In this document: one piece after another, positions 24,631 to 36,373 of the stretch
Numbering within the stretch: the first letter of the stretch is position 1
Layout of the letters: the number at the start of each line of letters is the position of its first letter
Origin: Artemisia argyi
Taxonomy: Eukaryota > Streptophyta > Magnoliopsida > Asterales > Asteraceae
Direction: 5' to 3'
DNA length: 64,000 nucleotides
Assembly: GCA_030686995.1 (NCBI GenBank)
Contig: CM060680.1
Location: 202,107,322 to 202,171,321, forward strand
Notes under the pieces: generated by a model
Seen by the model: only the letters and a program-made list of their open reading frames with translations
What the model was told of the DNA's origin: nothing
Database searches by the model: none
Translations under genes and position numbers: made by a program

Positions 24631-25462
24631 TATTCTAGTTAGTAATAATTTCTTAAAATTTAAATCCCAGATAATGGCATAAGAAAATCTCCTATACACC
24701 CAAGAATTCCTTCTGCAACGGCTATAGAAACTCTACCAAAGGAAACAATTCCCAATAACAAGCATTCTCTAGTTCAACGTTTATCTCCAGCTACGCCACA
24801 AAGTAGAAGTCCTCCAAAGAGTAACTACAGGAAACAAAGTGGTTCAATTGCTAGAAAGGTGGATTTCGACAAAGAAACTGATCAAAAGATTAATGTTTCC
24901 ATACCGAAGCCTGTATCTTGAGACAGCAGTTGTGAAGAAAAAGTAAAGAGAGAAAATATGGTGGATACTGACAAAAAAGTTGTCCTAGAAACGGAAAAGA
25001 GAATTACAGAACAAGTTATATGTAATAAAACAAAAGATAGCAGCTTTGGAAAACTTGGTGGTTCAAAATTTGGTTCTCGTGTGGTTCCATTTATTGATGA
25101 GTGTGAGTTGGATACAAATATGAATGGACATGCAATTGAACACGGTTATGGGAACCAGAAAGAGGTTGAGGATATATCTCGGATCCAAAATCAGCTCGTT
25201 CAGATTGAAAATCAGCAGTCAAATATCTTGAATCTTTTGCAGGTGCCTTGACATGACACCCTTTTGTGTTTTTTGTTCCATCATTATATATTTTGCTTCA
25301 TATTTTAACTCCTTGTTTCGTTAATTTCAGAAATTCATTGGAAGTTCACGTAGTGGAATGAATTCTTTAGAAATACGAGTAAACGGTTTAGAAAAGGCAT
25401 TGGATGAAATATCATATGATTTAGCAATATCAACCGGTAGAGTTTCGAACTCAATAAGTTGA

Positions 25463-25640
25463 AGTGTTTCTTAGTGACGACATCTTGTCGCTAAAGATCG
25501 AAATGTCGTCGCTAAAATTTTGGTCAAAGTTTGGGCTCAGAATGCCTCTTTTTGTCGCATAGTGGACTTGTAGTGATGACATCAGTCGTCACAAAACATA
25601 CCGTTGCGAGAAGTCCAAAATGGCGTAGTGGGATGTTCAT
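25463..25640. other. possible CACTA-like fragment at the broken 3' end of the gene
   Basis: Repeated gtgacgacat / gtcgctaaa / gtcgtcac words and cttgtagtg resemble the subterminal repeats and CACTACAAG ends of CACTA elements. This sequence starts right where the TORTIFOLIA1-like reading frame loses its family match. No complete ends are visible. Confidence 0.35.
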
Positions 25641-26015
25641 TCTACAAGTTTCTCTCATGGACTGCACTTTCAAAAATGTAAGGCCTGCTTCTGCAATTTG
25701 AACATATGACATGGGATGATTTTGCAATTTGCTCCACAGGTAATGTTTGTCAGCTACAATCATTATGGATGGAAAAAAAATATCTAAACCCAAAACCCGG
25801 ACGTTTTGGAGCTGAGCAGCGCATGCTTATCAGCTTACTGAGAGGGAATGGGGCCTTAACTGGGACAATGAGTAGAGATGGCATAAATACTTAATCCCGA
25901 AACCCCAACATTTCGGCGCAGGGCAGGGTTTGGTGCCTTAACTGGGATTTTTATCGGGTTCGAGGGTAGAAGCAGGGAACAACATCATCACCCATGTCAT
26001 TTATGATCAGCTTAC

Positions 26016-26462
26016 CTGGAGCTCAAATATGACCGCAAGAAGTATAGACCTTCATATGATTTAAATTGCTTAAAGAGTTTGATACATGCTTCAACACCCA
26101 GCTGCTCACAGTATTCTTTGGCAACCTTCAGTAAATACAATGGTTGGCAAAGTGGAAAATGAAAATGACAATCACAGCGAGTTCAAAGCTTCTGCTTTTT
26201 TTATTTGACTTCCAAAACTTATCAATTCTAATTACCTGCACAATTTCCCCTTAGATTGACCAGCAAAAGATCCTTCATGCACTCAAGTGCCCACTCCTTT
26301 GACAGCGTCCCAAACAATTTGACAAGAGACTAAAAATGCAAAATAGTTAGGTGTTGGTCCAGATAAATGTCACAACGTAAAGTAAAAAGGTCCAGCGATA
26401 GACAAACCTGTGGCTCAATAGCATGAGTGTTTACAATGGCATGCTTGATATCAGACAATTCA
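26016..26462 (-). pseudogene. clathrin heavy chain gene fragment (three exons with introns)
   Basis: On the minus strand, exon pieces 26462-26408 (ELSDIKHAIVNTHAIEPQ), 26329-26236 ([19 protein letters not shown]) and about 26129-26016 ([17 protein letters not shown]) follow the order of the clathrin heavy chain, the leg of the vesicle coat triskelion. Introns with usable GT/AG edges separate them. Only about 85 residues of a roughly 1700-residue protein are present; the flanks do not continue the gene. It is an isolated genomic fragment, most likely moved by a transposon or left by rearrangement. Confidence 0.85.
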
Positions 26463-27878
26463 CTGTAAGGCAATTCACTCTAATGCTGCAGAAAGCACAA
26501 ATGTTAATCAATCAAATAAGATACCTTCACCGAAAAAGACAAATTTGGCTCGGACAAAAAGACCTGCTTCCATTTGGGACATCAAGAGAGCAAATTAACA
26601 GCCCCTGCAAAAAGCCACATAAAGTAATCAAGCTTCCTTACATGAATCTGAAGGGCAGTTCTTACATACGGCATTTAGGTTGCCATATTGAACAAATAAT
26701 GTATATATAGATATCCATTACTAAAAAAAAGTCTAATACCTGGGGATCTGATCGATGTTGTTTGCAGAAGGAACAATGTGCAGAATGGATGGATCATTAT
26801 AATGCTTAATGAGAGGTTTTTGGCTTATAATGAATGGTTTTGAATGTTTAGTGTCATGTTGAAAGTCAAAATTAAAAAATCATGTTAAATGTCAACCATC
26901 TGTGGAACTGGATAGGCAGTATGTATGAAAGTCATTTTCTGTGCTTCTGAAGCTGGTACATTAGGATGGGAGTTACTGCGCCATGAAAGATGAAGCTACT
27001 TTGCTCTAACCAATGATTTACCATGTTGAGTTTTTTAGCAATATATATGAAGAGACAACAATACGCAATGCAGGCTCTGCAGGTCCATGAATGTAGTTTA
27101 GATAAATATTGTTTCATTTAGTTTTGAATTTTTGAGTTCGAACTCATATGAGGATACACATCTTCCTCTAATTCTTACATGCAACAAGAACTATCTAGGA
27201 AACACTAATGAAACCTGTGACTACGATTAATTCTAAATAAACATTGTAATTCTATAAACTTAATTAGCCTTTATATCTATGTTTCAGACTATAATATCAT
27301 TCAAAGATATCTATTCATCCATCATTTACATGAAAGAAATCAGATGGAACAAGTCAGGTGCCACATAATTCAATGTGAAAGACGTTGCAGAAGGACATTC
27401 GACCCAAAAGCCAGAATCGGCGATTTAACATTTTTGACAGTGGAATTATATTATGGTCATGATCATCTGAAAACTGCTCGTATCCAATGCCTAAGATCGA
27501 AGAAAGATTGAATTAGAAAAGGGAAATGTCATGCGGCATATCATAGAGTTGGCTAAATCGGCTAAACACGTCATTTTAGTATGGGTTAGTCGACCTGAGC
27601 ACTTTTTCACCGAACCTTCCAACTCTGTTAAAAACAATAGTGTGGCAACTGGCAAATAATAAATTTTTTTTAGTAAAATGATACAAAAGGTTTTACGCAC
27701 TAATAATTTTCACTTTTGATGACCTTCAACCTGTTTGACCCGTTTGACTTTTTCTTTTTTTATTTTTACCCATTTGACTCGCTCATAGAGTCATATGTAA
27801 TTTGGTAAAAATTATCAATTTTCTTAGGTTGAAGGATTGAATTATACCCCTGCATGATAATATATCTAGCTCGAATAC
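26463..27878. other. no gene recognised
   Basis: Between the clathrin and methyltransferase fragments. A piece at about 26520-26600 could be another decayed exon, but I cannot identify it. The rest is AT-rich. Confidence 0.4.
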
Positions 27879-28095
27879 AGTGCCACCCCCACGGAAATAG
27901 AAGTTCTCACTGATAACCCGATTCTTGCTCATTAGCATTGCCTACAAAATGGCCACAAAATTATGGTAAGATGTTTTGGTTTATAGCCGCTATTTACATT
28001 ATAATAATGTTACTATAAGAAGCTTGGAGACTCACTTGAGCATAGTCCCCAATAGCTTAATCGCATAAGAGAACGTAACCATTAGGCTGCAAATT
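27879..28095 (-). pseudogene. METTL2/6/8-type tRNA m3C methyltransferase gene fragment
   Basis: The exon piece 28095-28036 reads NLQPNGYVLLCD, then a stop (TAA), then AIGDYAQ. After an intron the piece 27941-27879 reads MSKNRVISENFYFRGGGT. This is the conserved (L/P)NGxVLxRDYAxGD ... ENFYxRGDGT block of the METTL2/6/8 family, SAM-dependent methylases that make 3-methylcytidine in tRNA. Arg is replaced by Cys and Tyr by a stop in the first block, and Asp by Gly in the RGDGT motif. Only about 40 residues remain, with intron retained. Confidence 0.75.
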
Positions 28096-28313
28096 CTGTA
28101 TGGTATGCAGACATAAGAAACGTGAAGAAAGAAAGATCCAAAATTGGAATTTCAAAGAAGGGAAAATTGTACAACGTAATTGACTTTGATTAAACCTTTA
28201 TATTCGGTAACTAACTTTGCTTTAACGTATAATTCTCAAATGGGCCAAACAGGCTGTAAGTCGCATATATAAACTAAATTCTTAATTCATAGAAACAACC
28301 TAAAATTGCTTTT

Positions 28314-28476
28314 AGGGGGTGTTTGGGATTGTCTATAGAAAGTGCTTATCTGTTTATAAAGCAAGTGTATTTTAAATGCTTATTTACACTAAAATAAGCA
28401 GTTACATGCTTTCATCAAAACTACTGATGTTCTTAAAAGATAAGTCAAGCACTTGAGTAAGCAATCCAAACACCCT
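28314..28476. mobile_element. small hAT-like MITE
   Basis: agggggtgtttgggattg at the left faces caatccaaacaccct at the right. The interior repeats gtgctta/aagcacttg-type words. No target duplication is clear. Confidence 0.55.
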
Positions 28477-28987
28477 CGAATCCAAAAATATAAGTACAGC
28501 AATATATGTTTTTCAAACATTGACAAAAGGTTATCAACCCCATTACAGATTAACAAAAAGCTCTATTTTTTAGAAATCAGAATCTGTTCAAAATTAGCGT
28601 CCCAACATTGTTTGGCGATTTACTTAACGAATCTTCTGCCAAATGAATGATAGAACCACAGAAACAATATCTCGATTCACACAGAAGAAAAGATATAACT
28701 GGGTTCTGGCTGACGATTACCCAGTTTAATGGGTTATGACTCTTCAATCAACAATACAGACTGAAAAAGAATCAAACAAATAAATTTTTTCACCACGACA
28801 ATAATAGATAACACAATCTTTTCTTTACAATGCATGAACAAAATCATTATGTTCTATGTTCAAAACAAGCTGGTGTTACACATAACAAACCATTGATAGA
28901 TGGAAATGATGCAAAAGACTATAAATTTAACAACATCGGTACATCACACAATATCCTTAGGGAACAACACCCACAGTTACAATTGAT

Positions 28988-30768
28988 TCAGTAGAAGTAG
29001 AAATATTGTTCCCTAACAAAAAAACCACCACAATATGTAGCACGTATCAATTCCACTATAAGAGGAAACTGAAGGGTCACAAAAGACGTAATTGGAAGGC
29101 ATGTCAATGCACCTATTGGAATAAGCATCGACGAGTTACTTTGTCCAAACACTAGAAACAATGTTGCTCCAAAAGCTATGATCATCGCTGTCGTCGAGAT
29201 GAACAACATAGTGAAGCCAATAATCAGCTTCGTAGGTAACTTAAAGAGAAAGTCTTGTGCCGCATAACGTGCCGTAAGGATCGATAAAAACATTAACAAC
29301 GACGTAACAGCTGTGAATAATGATATCGCATTTGATATAGCAAATACTGTGAACGCAATCTTGTTAGTAAAAATTGGTATCCCTGAATCCTGATTATTTC
29401 CCCCGGGCACGGTTATAGCTGCAGCAAATACAATGGTGATAATGAGTGCAGCTGTAATCGTATATGATTCAGCTGTTTTCTTTATCCAGTTCTCTCCTTC
29501 GATCACCAAGTCTTTATGCTCTCTTGTAAATACTTCTTGAGGTGTTTCATCATCTAAGTTCTTTTGCATCCGGTTAAGAGGACATGCAAATCGTTCAACT
29601 TCCTAATAAATATTAGGATATATTAACCTTGGAAGATATATAATAATACGTCTTAACAACTTGATGTAGCTTAATGAAATTCAAACTTTGAGTCATTGGT
29701 TAAAGTACTCACCTTGAACCATTGTAGTTCACGTTGGATTCGCAAAGCTGCCCCCCTTATTAGATTCAATTTGTTAGTAGGTGCTAATCTTGCAGCCAAA
29801 TGCAAAAGATTGTTCCCAGAAGAATCTTTCATTGTTTTATAAATATTCTTGTGTTCGCTCATTTCATATAGTAGGTTGTAAATCTTCTCTGAACGATTGA
29901 TCACCGAATATTGAATAAAATTGTGACCATCTTCATTGATACTCCAAATTGCATCCGTAAACGACTCCATAATACGTCTAATAAAAGTGGATGAATTTCG
30001 CCTTGTGGCTTCAAAAATCGAACTGTTGTAATATTGATGGTAGGTGCTGGAGTTATCTTTCACCTTTATCTTGTAACATACAGCATATGAGAGATTTTCT
30101 GCGTCTGAATAAATTTGAGATGTATCTTTAGTGAACGGTCGTACTGCAAGATAGAGACAAATCATAATCTCAAATAAATAAGTAACTTTCTTTCACTTCC
30201 ACTTTTTGGTTATATAAGAATTGTGACTTTCGATTCGTCTTACCAAGCACCTTCCCGAATTGGTAGAACAAAGTTGCCAGCAAACAAAGGCCTGCTTAAG
30301 ATGGGATGATTGTTAGGTTAGATCCAACCACTAAGTTACAATAACACTAAGTAGTGTCTCATAATTAAGAAGTATTTACTTTAAATTTTCAAGGGGTTGA
30401 ATTATGATAAGAATGTTCTTTTTCGTGAGAATCATCTAAATAAGATACATGAAGAACAAAATTGAAAAAGAAAAAAGAAGTTAATAGTTTTACTTTCTTA
30501 CATGTATAGACATTCTTATAGAACTTGATATATTAATATAGATGAGAGTTAAATAATAACCAGGGGCGGAACTAGGAGCCAAGTTTAGGGGTAGCGAAAT
30601 ACGAAAATTTGTTTAGGGGTAGCGAAAATTTGTTTCAGGGGTCGCGAAATCGCCAAAAAATGGCCAAAAATCGCCAAAAATGACCAAAAATCGCCAAAAA
30701 TTCCACTACCGGGTAAAAGTTCAGGGGTAGCGACCGCTACCCCTGAACTACATGTACATCCGCCCCTG

Positions 30769-30823
<55 letters not shown>

Positions 30824-33603
30824 CTTTCACCATGAGAAAGGAAGAAAAACTAACTCGAATTTGTACACAAGAATCCACAATAAATTTGAGATTTGGGATT
30901 AACACTCCTTGAACTTCTTTCTAAAAGTTGATCAAAACAATTGCATAGTATTTTTGTGCATTATTTAAAAGGAAATTTAATTAACTTGTCACGAATCATA
31001 GTTCTATGTTGCCTAGTGTCCTTTTGACCTTCATATAACTTACTTTAAATTTTGACTTTTATATGTATTTTGTGACAATTTTACCCATTTATTTATCCAT
31101 AAAGATGGGGTAAACTGTCCAAAAATTTAAATACTACACACAAATGTCAAAATTCAAAAGTGTTAATTATATGATAGTTGAAAAATTATTGGACTACATA
31201 AAATCACAAATCATGACAAGTTAATTACATTTTTAATTATTATCCCTTATTTAAAGATAGTACAAATAACTAAAATTTTGAAATTCGATTAATTTTGACA
31301 AACAAATTTTAGAGAATCTCCAGAAACTTTTTCTTTTCAAATATTCTTAATTTCAAACTTTTATAAAGGGTTTATATTTGTAATGATACAAAGAATTCGT
31401 AATAAGAAAAATGTGTAAAAAATAGGAGTTTAATAGTAGTTGAGGAAATGAAAATTAGCTTATTTTGTTTAAGGAATCTTAAATAAGAAGTTGAAAAAGT
31501 TACCAAATTTCCTCTCTTTTAATCTTTTACAGTATCATGTTGTTGTTATTTAATGTTTATCATCTCATGACGTACCTAAGTGAAGGTTCATATAAAGAAC
31601 AATTAATATCATTAAAGATGGGCGAGCACGTGACGAACGCAGATAGTTCAGAAGTCTTTCAAGAGTGGGGCTGTAGGGAGCAATTATCCTATTAAACTCT
31701 ACCTTCCAACCTGAAACGTAGATAAAAAAAATTGGCGTGCATGAACTTCAATTAATTGAAATAATAAAGAAACAAATTCATTACCTCTTTCCCAAAAATT
31801 GAGTTCACGTGGAAAGTTTTGAGCTAAAGCCATCAACACAGCGTCACTATTAGAACATATGGCATCGGGGTAAACATTGATTATCTTTCTCGCTAAGCCT
31901 ACATATTTCAGAAAATTAATTAGTGGTATATAAAATGACAAGCTCATCACAACTTTTGAAGACAATAGACGACACTTACGAAAATCTTGACAAGAGATAG
32001 CAAGAACGACAAGCTCCTCGCCACTTTTGCCCGTAAAAAGAGCATCGTACTCTTTTTCTAGTTCAAGAAGACACTTAGATATCTTGATATCCTCGCCACT
32101 TTGACCCGAAAATAGATTGCCATACCCTTTTTTTTTCATGTATTCAAACAAACAGTGACCCTCTAATAGATTACCATACTTATGTGCTTTCATGTGCTCA
32201 AACAAACAGTGAGATGTCTTGGTATGCATATTGGAAACAGATAAGGCAAGTGGAGTGTGACCCTCCTTGTCTTTGGCTAATAACAATTTCGGGTTTCTTT
32301 CCACCAAGATGTTGACAGCTTTAATGTTGCCACCAATAGCAGCAACATGAAGAAGACTGCTTCCATCTGAATTTACCAAGTCTATCAGTGTGTTCTCTTT
32401 CGGTGTCATTTCCAACAATTTCTTTAATAATTTATGATGATTCTTGGTAGAAGAACCCACTGCTACATGGAGTATTGTGTTTTCATTATCCGTGAATTTG
32501 TCCCAGGGATTAAGACCAACTTCTTTTAATAGGTATATTACCCAATCTATTTCTCCTTCTATAATACCATTATAAAGCCATCTTTTATACCTTTCTTTCT
32601 CGGTCTTTTCTTTTGCTGGCTCGTCTTTTGATTTTGCATCTTCAGATACTGCTATCACTTCTTTTTCTGGTTCTGCTTGTCTTGGCGTTACTTTTGTTTC
32701 TATATGATCAAAATTTTCAATTTGGTTACCAAGGTTAAGAAAAACTAGAACATAGAAGGTATGCGTTCTAATTTAAATCACCCGGATTTTAAACAACAAA
32801 CTAAAGCAAAGATGTACATATATCTAGCTTCAGATTTAACGCACAATTGGTAACAGCATCTCAAGAGTATGTACTTGAATTTACACTTTTCTAAAAGCCC
32901 ACCTTATTAATTAAACTAATATCAAGAAGTTACTTTAGGGCAAGGGGTGTAAAAATGCAAATACGAGATATACTGCCTAGCGGTGTAAACTGACAACTGT
33001 GATCAAAGTGTAACAATAAAAGAAAGTTGGTTATTGTAGAAGATTTTTGCATAAGAAAAATAAACCAACGATATTTCAGTAGATCAATGCATAGGTCTTG
33101 GACTTTTAAGTTCAAAACATAACTATTTTAACTATTTGTCGAAATCACAAAACCGAACAAATAAAACGTACTTCGATTAGCAAATGAAATATTGTACCTG
33201 AAGGACCATAACTACGTTGCAGTTCATCCCATAAATCTTTTGCAGTGAAATCTGTGTTCTTGTGTATGTGATTGAGACGATTGACAAACTTCTTGGCTAC
33301 CCCGTCAGAAAGTGAACCAAGAATCCAACCTTTGACAAGGGAATCTGATGCAATCCATGCATCTATATCTCCCACTTTCCCCTTCCCATTCCTTGCAGGA
33401 CGTGGGAACTGACCATCCACGAAACCAAACATATGATGACTCCATAAGAGACATAGAATTTGTGTTACCCACACACTATACGTATCCTTACCGCTCAGCT
33501 TCATGGTAACGAAATTTGGGGCAATAACATGTGAAGGGTATGGGTATGCTTCACCAACATTCACTATGAAGCTTGGATTAGAAGTTGAAGCTGCATTCAT
33601 CAT
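28988..33603 (-). CDS. gag-like/ankyrin-repeat/PGG-domain membrane protein
   Basis: Six exons on the minus strand (33603-33198, 32699-31980, 31898-31785, 30291-30244, 30143-29713, 29602-28988) join in phase to 777 aa with GT-AG borders. Residues 1-135 match the Copia-type gag N-terminal domain (VIAPNFVTMKLSGKDTYSVW, HHMFGFVDG). Residues about 150-380 hold ankyrin repeats (NTILHVAV, SSLLHVAAIGGNIKAVNILV, GHTPLALSV). Exon 5 has one more (GNNLLHLAARLAP). The last exon starts with the usual DDETPQEVFTREHKDLV lead-in, then the PGG domain (ITVPGGNNQDSGIP) and about four membrane spans. ACD6/ITN1-like proteins of this build act at membranes in defence and salt responses; that role is inferred. The start is the first ATG of MMNAAST. 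The gene looks intact. Confidence 0.88.
30561..30768. mobile_element. hAT MITE in intron 3 of the ankyrin gene
   Basis: Ends CAGGGGCGGA and TCCGCCCCTG, with flanks ataataac (30553-30560) and ataataat (30769-30776), 7 of 8 bases alike. Inside, aggggtagcga and cgccaaaaat words repeat. An (AAT)n run grows out of the right target duplication. Confidence 0.82.
30769..30820. repeat. (AAT)n microsatellite
   Basis: About 17 AAT units, contiguous with the right target duplication of the hAT MITE. Confidence 0.95.
30971..31230. mobile_element. possible MITE in intron 3 of the ankyrin gene
   Basis: taattaacttgtcacgaatc at the left and tgacaagttaattacat at the right are inverted. Similar AT-rich interior sequence occurs at about 7380-7600. 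Confidence 0.45.
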
Positions 33604-34370
33604 CTTGTTCTTAATTTAATTTTGTATCTTGTTTACTCTTTCTGTCCAACTAACAGATGAAGTTGGCTTTTAATAACGCTAAGAAAAGCGCCAATAGGAT
33701 TTGGTGGCATATACATGTGGTGGATTCGGATAAGAGATATGAGGAGACTAATAAATCATAAGTCTTTGCTCATTTTATGGTTTAAGATTTATTAAAATTT
33801 TATATTTTACTACCGATACATTTAGATATAATAGAAGTTTTTAGAAAAGTTTAACATTACGAAACAAAATTTTATCAGTATCCCGTGACACCGCAAGAAC
33901 CACCATCACTGTTCAAATCATATATCTAATGTTAAAAATAAAAAAAACTTACTCATTTCATATGTATCCAGCAAAAAACAATTCTTTTATACGTAGTATA
34001 TCATGAGCCATCATAATTATTAGAAAAATCATGGATGGCAACTACCGTCAACTTGGAATATTCCAATCTATTATTCCATTCGGAGAAATTGCCGATTTCC
34101 TTGCACCTCTTTCCTTGCACCTAACATGCTTTTAAAAGATATGCTTTATAACCATAATGTTAAAAAAGATGATACATTACGATTAGAAAGAAGAATTAGA
34201 ACTAATAAGAATGTAATCAAGTTTTATGACTTCTTCGTTTTGTATATCTCACAAATTAACTATCATAATCACATAAAATACGTCCTTTGTTTGAATAAAA
34301 TTTATCAGTCTTCTAAATTAAGATGAATTTATCAGTTATATAACTAATAAAAAGTTATTTACTTAATGTA
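33604..34370. other. upstream region of the ankyrin gene, no gene recognised
   Basis: AT-rich sequence that should hold the promoter of the minus-strand gene. I cannot pick a convincing TATA box. Confidence 0.4.
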
Positions 34371-34757
34371 AAGCTCGATTAATGAACGAGCTACAACTTA
34401 GCCTCGCGCTCAGGCTCGAGCTCGTTTTGGCTCGGCTCGTTCAAGCTTTTTACCAATCCGATCTCGAGTTTTTCATGAACGCTCGGCTCATTTCCACTCC
34501 TACTTATAACATCTTATTGCAAACCTTTTTTATCATGTCATTTTAAATTTCTATATATGATTTTAATCCATGATTTTGATGTTTTAGTGAATGGTTCTTG
34601 TCATTCTTGCCCCCGCTAGAAATCCTTCAAATATTTATAATACTTTTATAATATTACTTGGCCAGAAATGAAAGTTGGTGATAGACTTTTAGTGGTAGAT
34701 ATTTAAAGCTTGAATATCATATTAATTAGAGTATGATATATGTGCTCTCTTTTATAA
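34371..34757. repeat. local duplication, copy 1 (truncated hAT MITE plus flank)
   Basis: Matches 35603-35985: the last 135 bp or so of a hAT MITE (ctcggctcatttccac) followed by cttataacatcttattgc and about 240 bp of common flank ending gtgctctcttttataa. The left part of the MITE is missing here. Confidence 0.8.
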
Positions 34758-34962
34758 CAGGGGTTTTCTAACTTGTGCCCTAGGGGCACAAGTTAAGCAC
34801 ACCGAAAGAACGGCGGGACTCATGAAAAAGGACGTTCGAACCCACAGAAAAGTACACTCTTCAAATAAAAAATGTGGGTCTGAACGTCCTTTTTCATGGG
34901 TACCGCCCTCCTTTTGGTGCGCTTAACTTGTGCCCCTAGGGCACAAGTTATAAAAACCCTTA
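34758..34962. mobile_element. foldback MITE with palindromic ends
   Basis: Terminal inverted repeats extend for about 90 bp (caggggttttctaacttgtg against an inverse ending taaaaaccctta). Each end also contains its own 11-bp hairpin aacttgtgccc-tag-gggcacaagtt. The interior is short and non-coding. No target duplication found. Confidence 0.7.
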
Positions 34963-35318
34963 GAAAAAATATATGATCGTACTCTAGTAAGTTCACTGTA
35001 AAATTTCAAAAGAGAAAATGAATCGTAATATTAACGGTATGCATAACTCGCGACAAGTTAACCACTAAAAGGTGGTTTAGTGTCAAAAACTTTGTGACTA
35101 TCTATTATCATTAAAGTATGAAATGTCTTAAGTTTAATTTTCAATAGGTGCAAACAATACTAAAATGGACATGAATTCCCATTATAACAACTTTAGATGA
35201 TCTTCCTCCAAATTTAAACTTTTGTTGCTTTTATATATTAATGGCATTATGGTCGGTGGGTGTGATTTGTGAGGATAAAGGGCACATTAACCCCACCATA
35301 CAAACCAACCCTTATAAC

Positions 35319-35736
35319 TAGGGGTGGAAACGAGCCGAGCTGAGCCCGAGCCTGTCAGAGCGCGAGTTTTGCTCGTTTAAGTTTAAAAAGGCTCGAGCTC
35401 GACTCGTTTTGAGCCTTAAATTTTAAGCTCGAGCTCGGCTCGTGGTATATTATATAGGCTCGGGTTCGGCTCGTTTATACGATTTGGCCATAAAAGTTAA
35501 AGCTTGGCTCGAGCTCGAGCTCGGCTCGTATATATATGTTTAATACCAAGGGGATCGTTTAGGCTCACGAGTTTAAACGAGCTTTGTATGTAAAGCTCGG
35601 GCTCGAGCTCGATTAATGAACGAGCTACAACTTAGGCTCGCGCTCGGGCTCGAGCTCGTTTAGGCTTGGCTCGTTCGAGCTTTTACCGATCCGATCTCGA
35701 GATTTTCACGAGCGGCTCGGCTCATTTCCACCCCTA
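35319..35736. mobile_element. hAT MITE with CTCGAGCTCG repeats
   Basis: 21-bp ends taggggtggaaacgagccga and inverse differ at one base. An exact 8-bp target duplication cttataac lies at 35311-35318 and 35737-35744. The 418-bp interior is full of gctcgagctcg words. Confidence 0.92.
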
Positions 35737-35985
35737 CTTATAACATCTTATTGCAAACCTTTTTTATCATATCATTTTAAATTTCTATATATGGTTTTTA
35801 ATCCATGATTTTGATGTTTTAGTGAATGGTTCTTGTCATTCTTGCCTCATTAGAAATCCTTTAAATATTTATAGTACTTTTATAATATTACTTGGTCAGA
35901 AATGAAAGTTGTTGATAAACTTTTAGTGGTAGATATTTAAAGCTTGAATATCATATTAATTATCATATATGTGCTCTCTTTTATA
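35603..35985. repeat. local duplication, copy 2
   Basis: The complete counterpart of 34371-34757; here the hAT MITE is full length and followed by the same flank. The two copies part after ctcttttataa, one running into the foldback MITE and the other into a possible Helitron end. Confidence 0.8.
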
Positions 35986-36200
35986 ATACGAGCAGGTTTG
36001 CCCGCGCGTTGCTACAGAGATGTTTTATCGATGCATAGAACATTTGTGATAATACGTATGTAGGTTCAATTGTTGTCAAATGAACATTTTTGGAGTTATA
36101 TATACATGAACATTTGTGATAATGCTTTATCGCTGCGAGATGTTTGAATACAAAGATAGGGTTTAGCAAAAATCAGTTAAAAGTACATTTAAGAAATGAA
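35986..36200 (-). mobile_element. possible degenerate Helitron 3' end (reverse)
   Basis: On the minus strand the sequence runs gtagcaacgcgcgggca and ends cctgctcgta, like Helitron 3' hairpins (cgcaacgcgcggg) but with CTCG in place of CTAG. The 5' end is not found. Confidence 0.35.
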
Positions 36201-36373
36201 GCCCATGCATCAAATAAAAGAAGTTGCATTTTCCTTTAATTAAACACATGACCATACGTTTGTAAACTCTAACAGTTTACCACAAAACCCGAATGGTGGT
36301 TTGTTAATGTTTTTGATTCTTCATATTTATTAGCAGCCCAAACTCAATTAAGATTTGTAGTACTTTGTACTAA

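Larger units (their letters stand above)
21460..25462 (+). pseudogene. TORTIFOLIA1-like (SPIRAL2 family) microtubule-associated protein gene, broken
   Basis: Exons 21460-22320, 22777-22891, 24671-25242 and 25331-25462 join in phase (1680 nt). Exon 1 encodes the N-terminal HEAT-repeat/TOG-like region that binds cortical microtubules, ending in LENKRFDK; exon 2 continues KVVRESMNQTLDLWKEIPGS. Exon 3 is the basic Ser/Pro linker plus the start of the coiled segment (IQNQLVQIENQQSNILNLLQ), and exon 4 reads GLEKALDEISYDLAISTGR. These are signature blocks of plant TORTIFOLIA1-like proteins, which set growth direction. There are two defects: an in-frame TGA at 24919-24921 (codon 409), and a stop at 25460-25462 soon after STGR where the family continues. 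Exon 1 is intact and GC-rich. A shortened protein of 408 aa could still be made. Confidence 0.85.
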
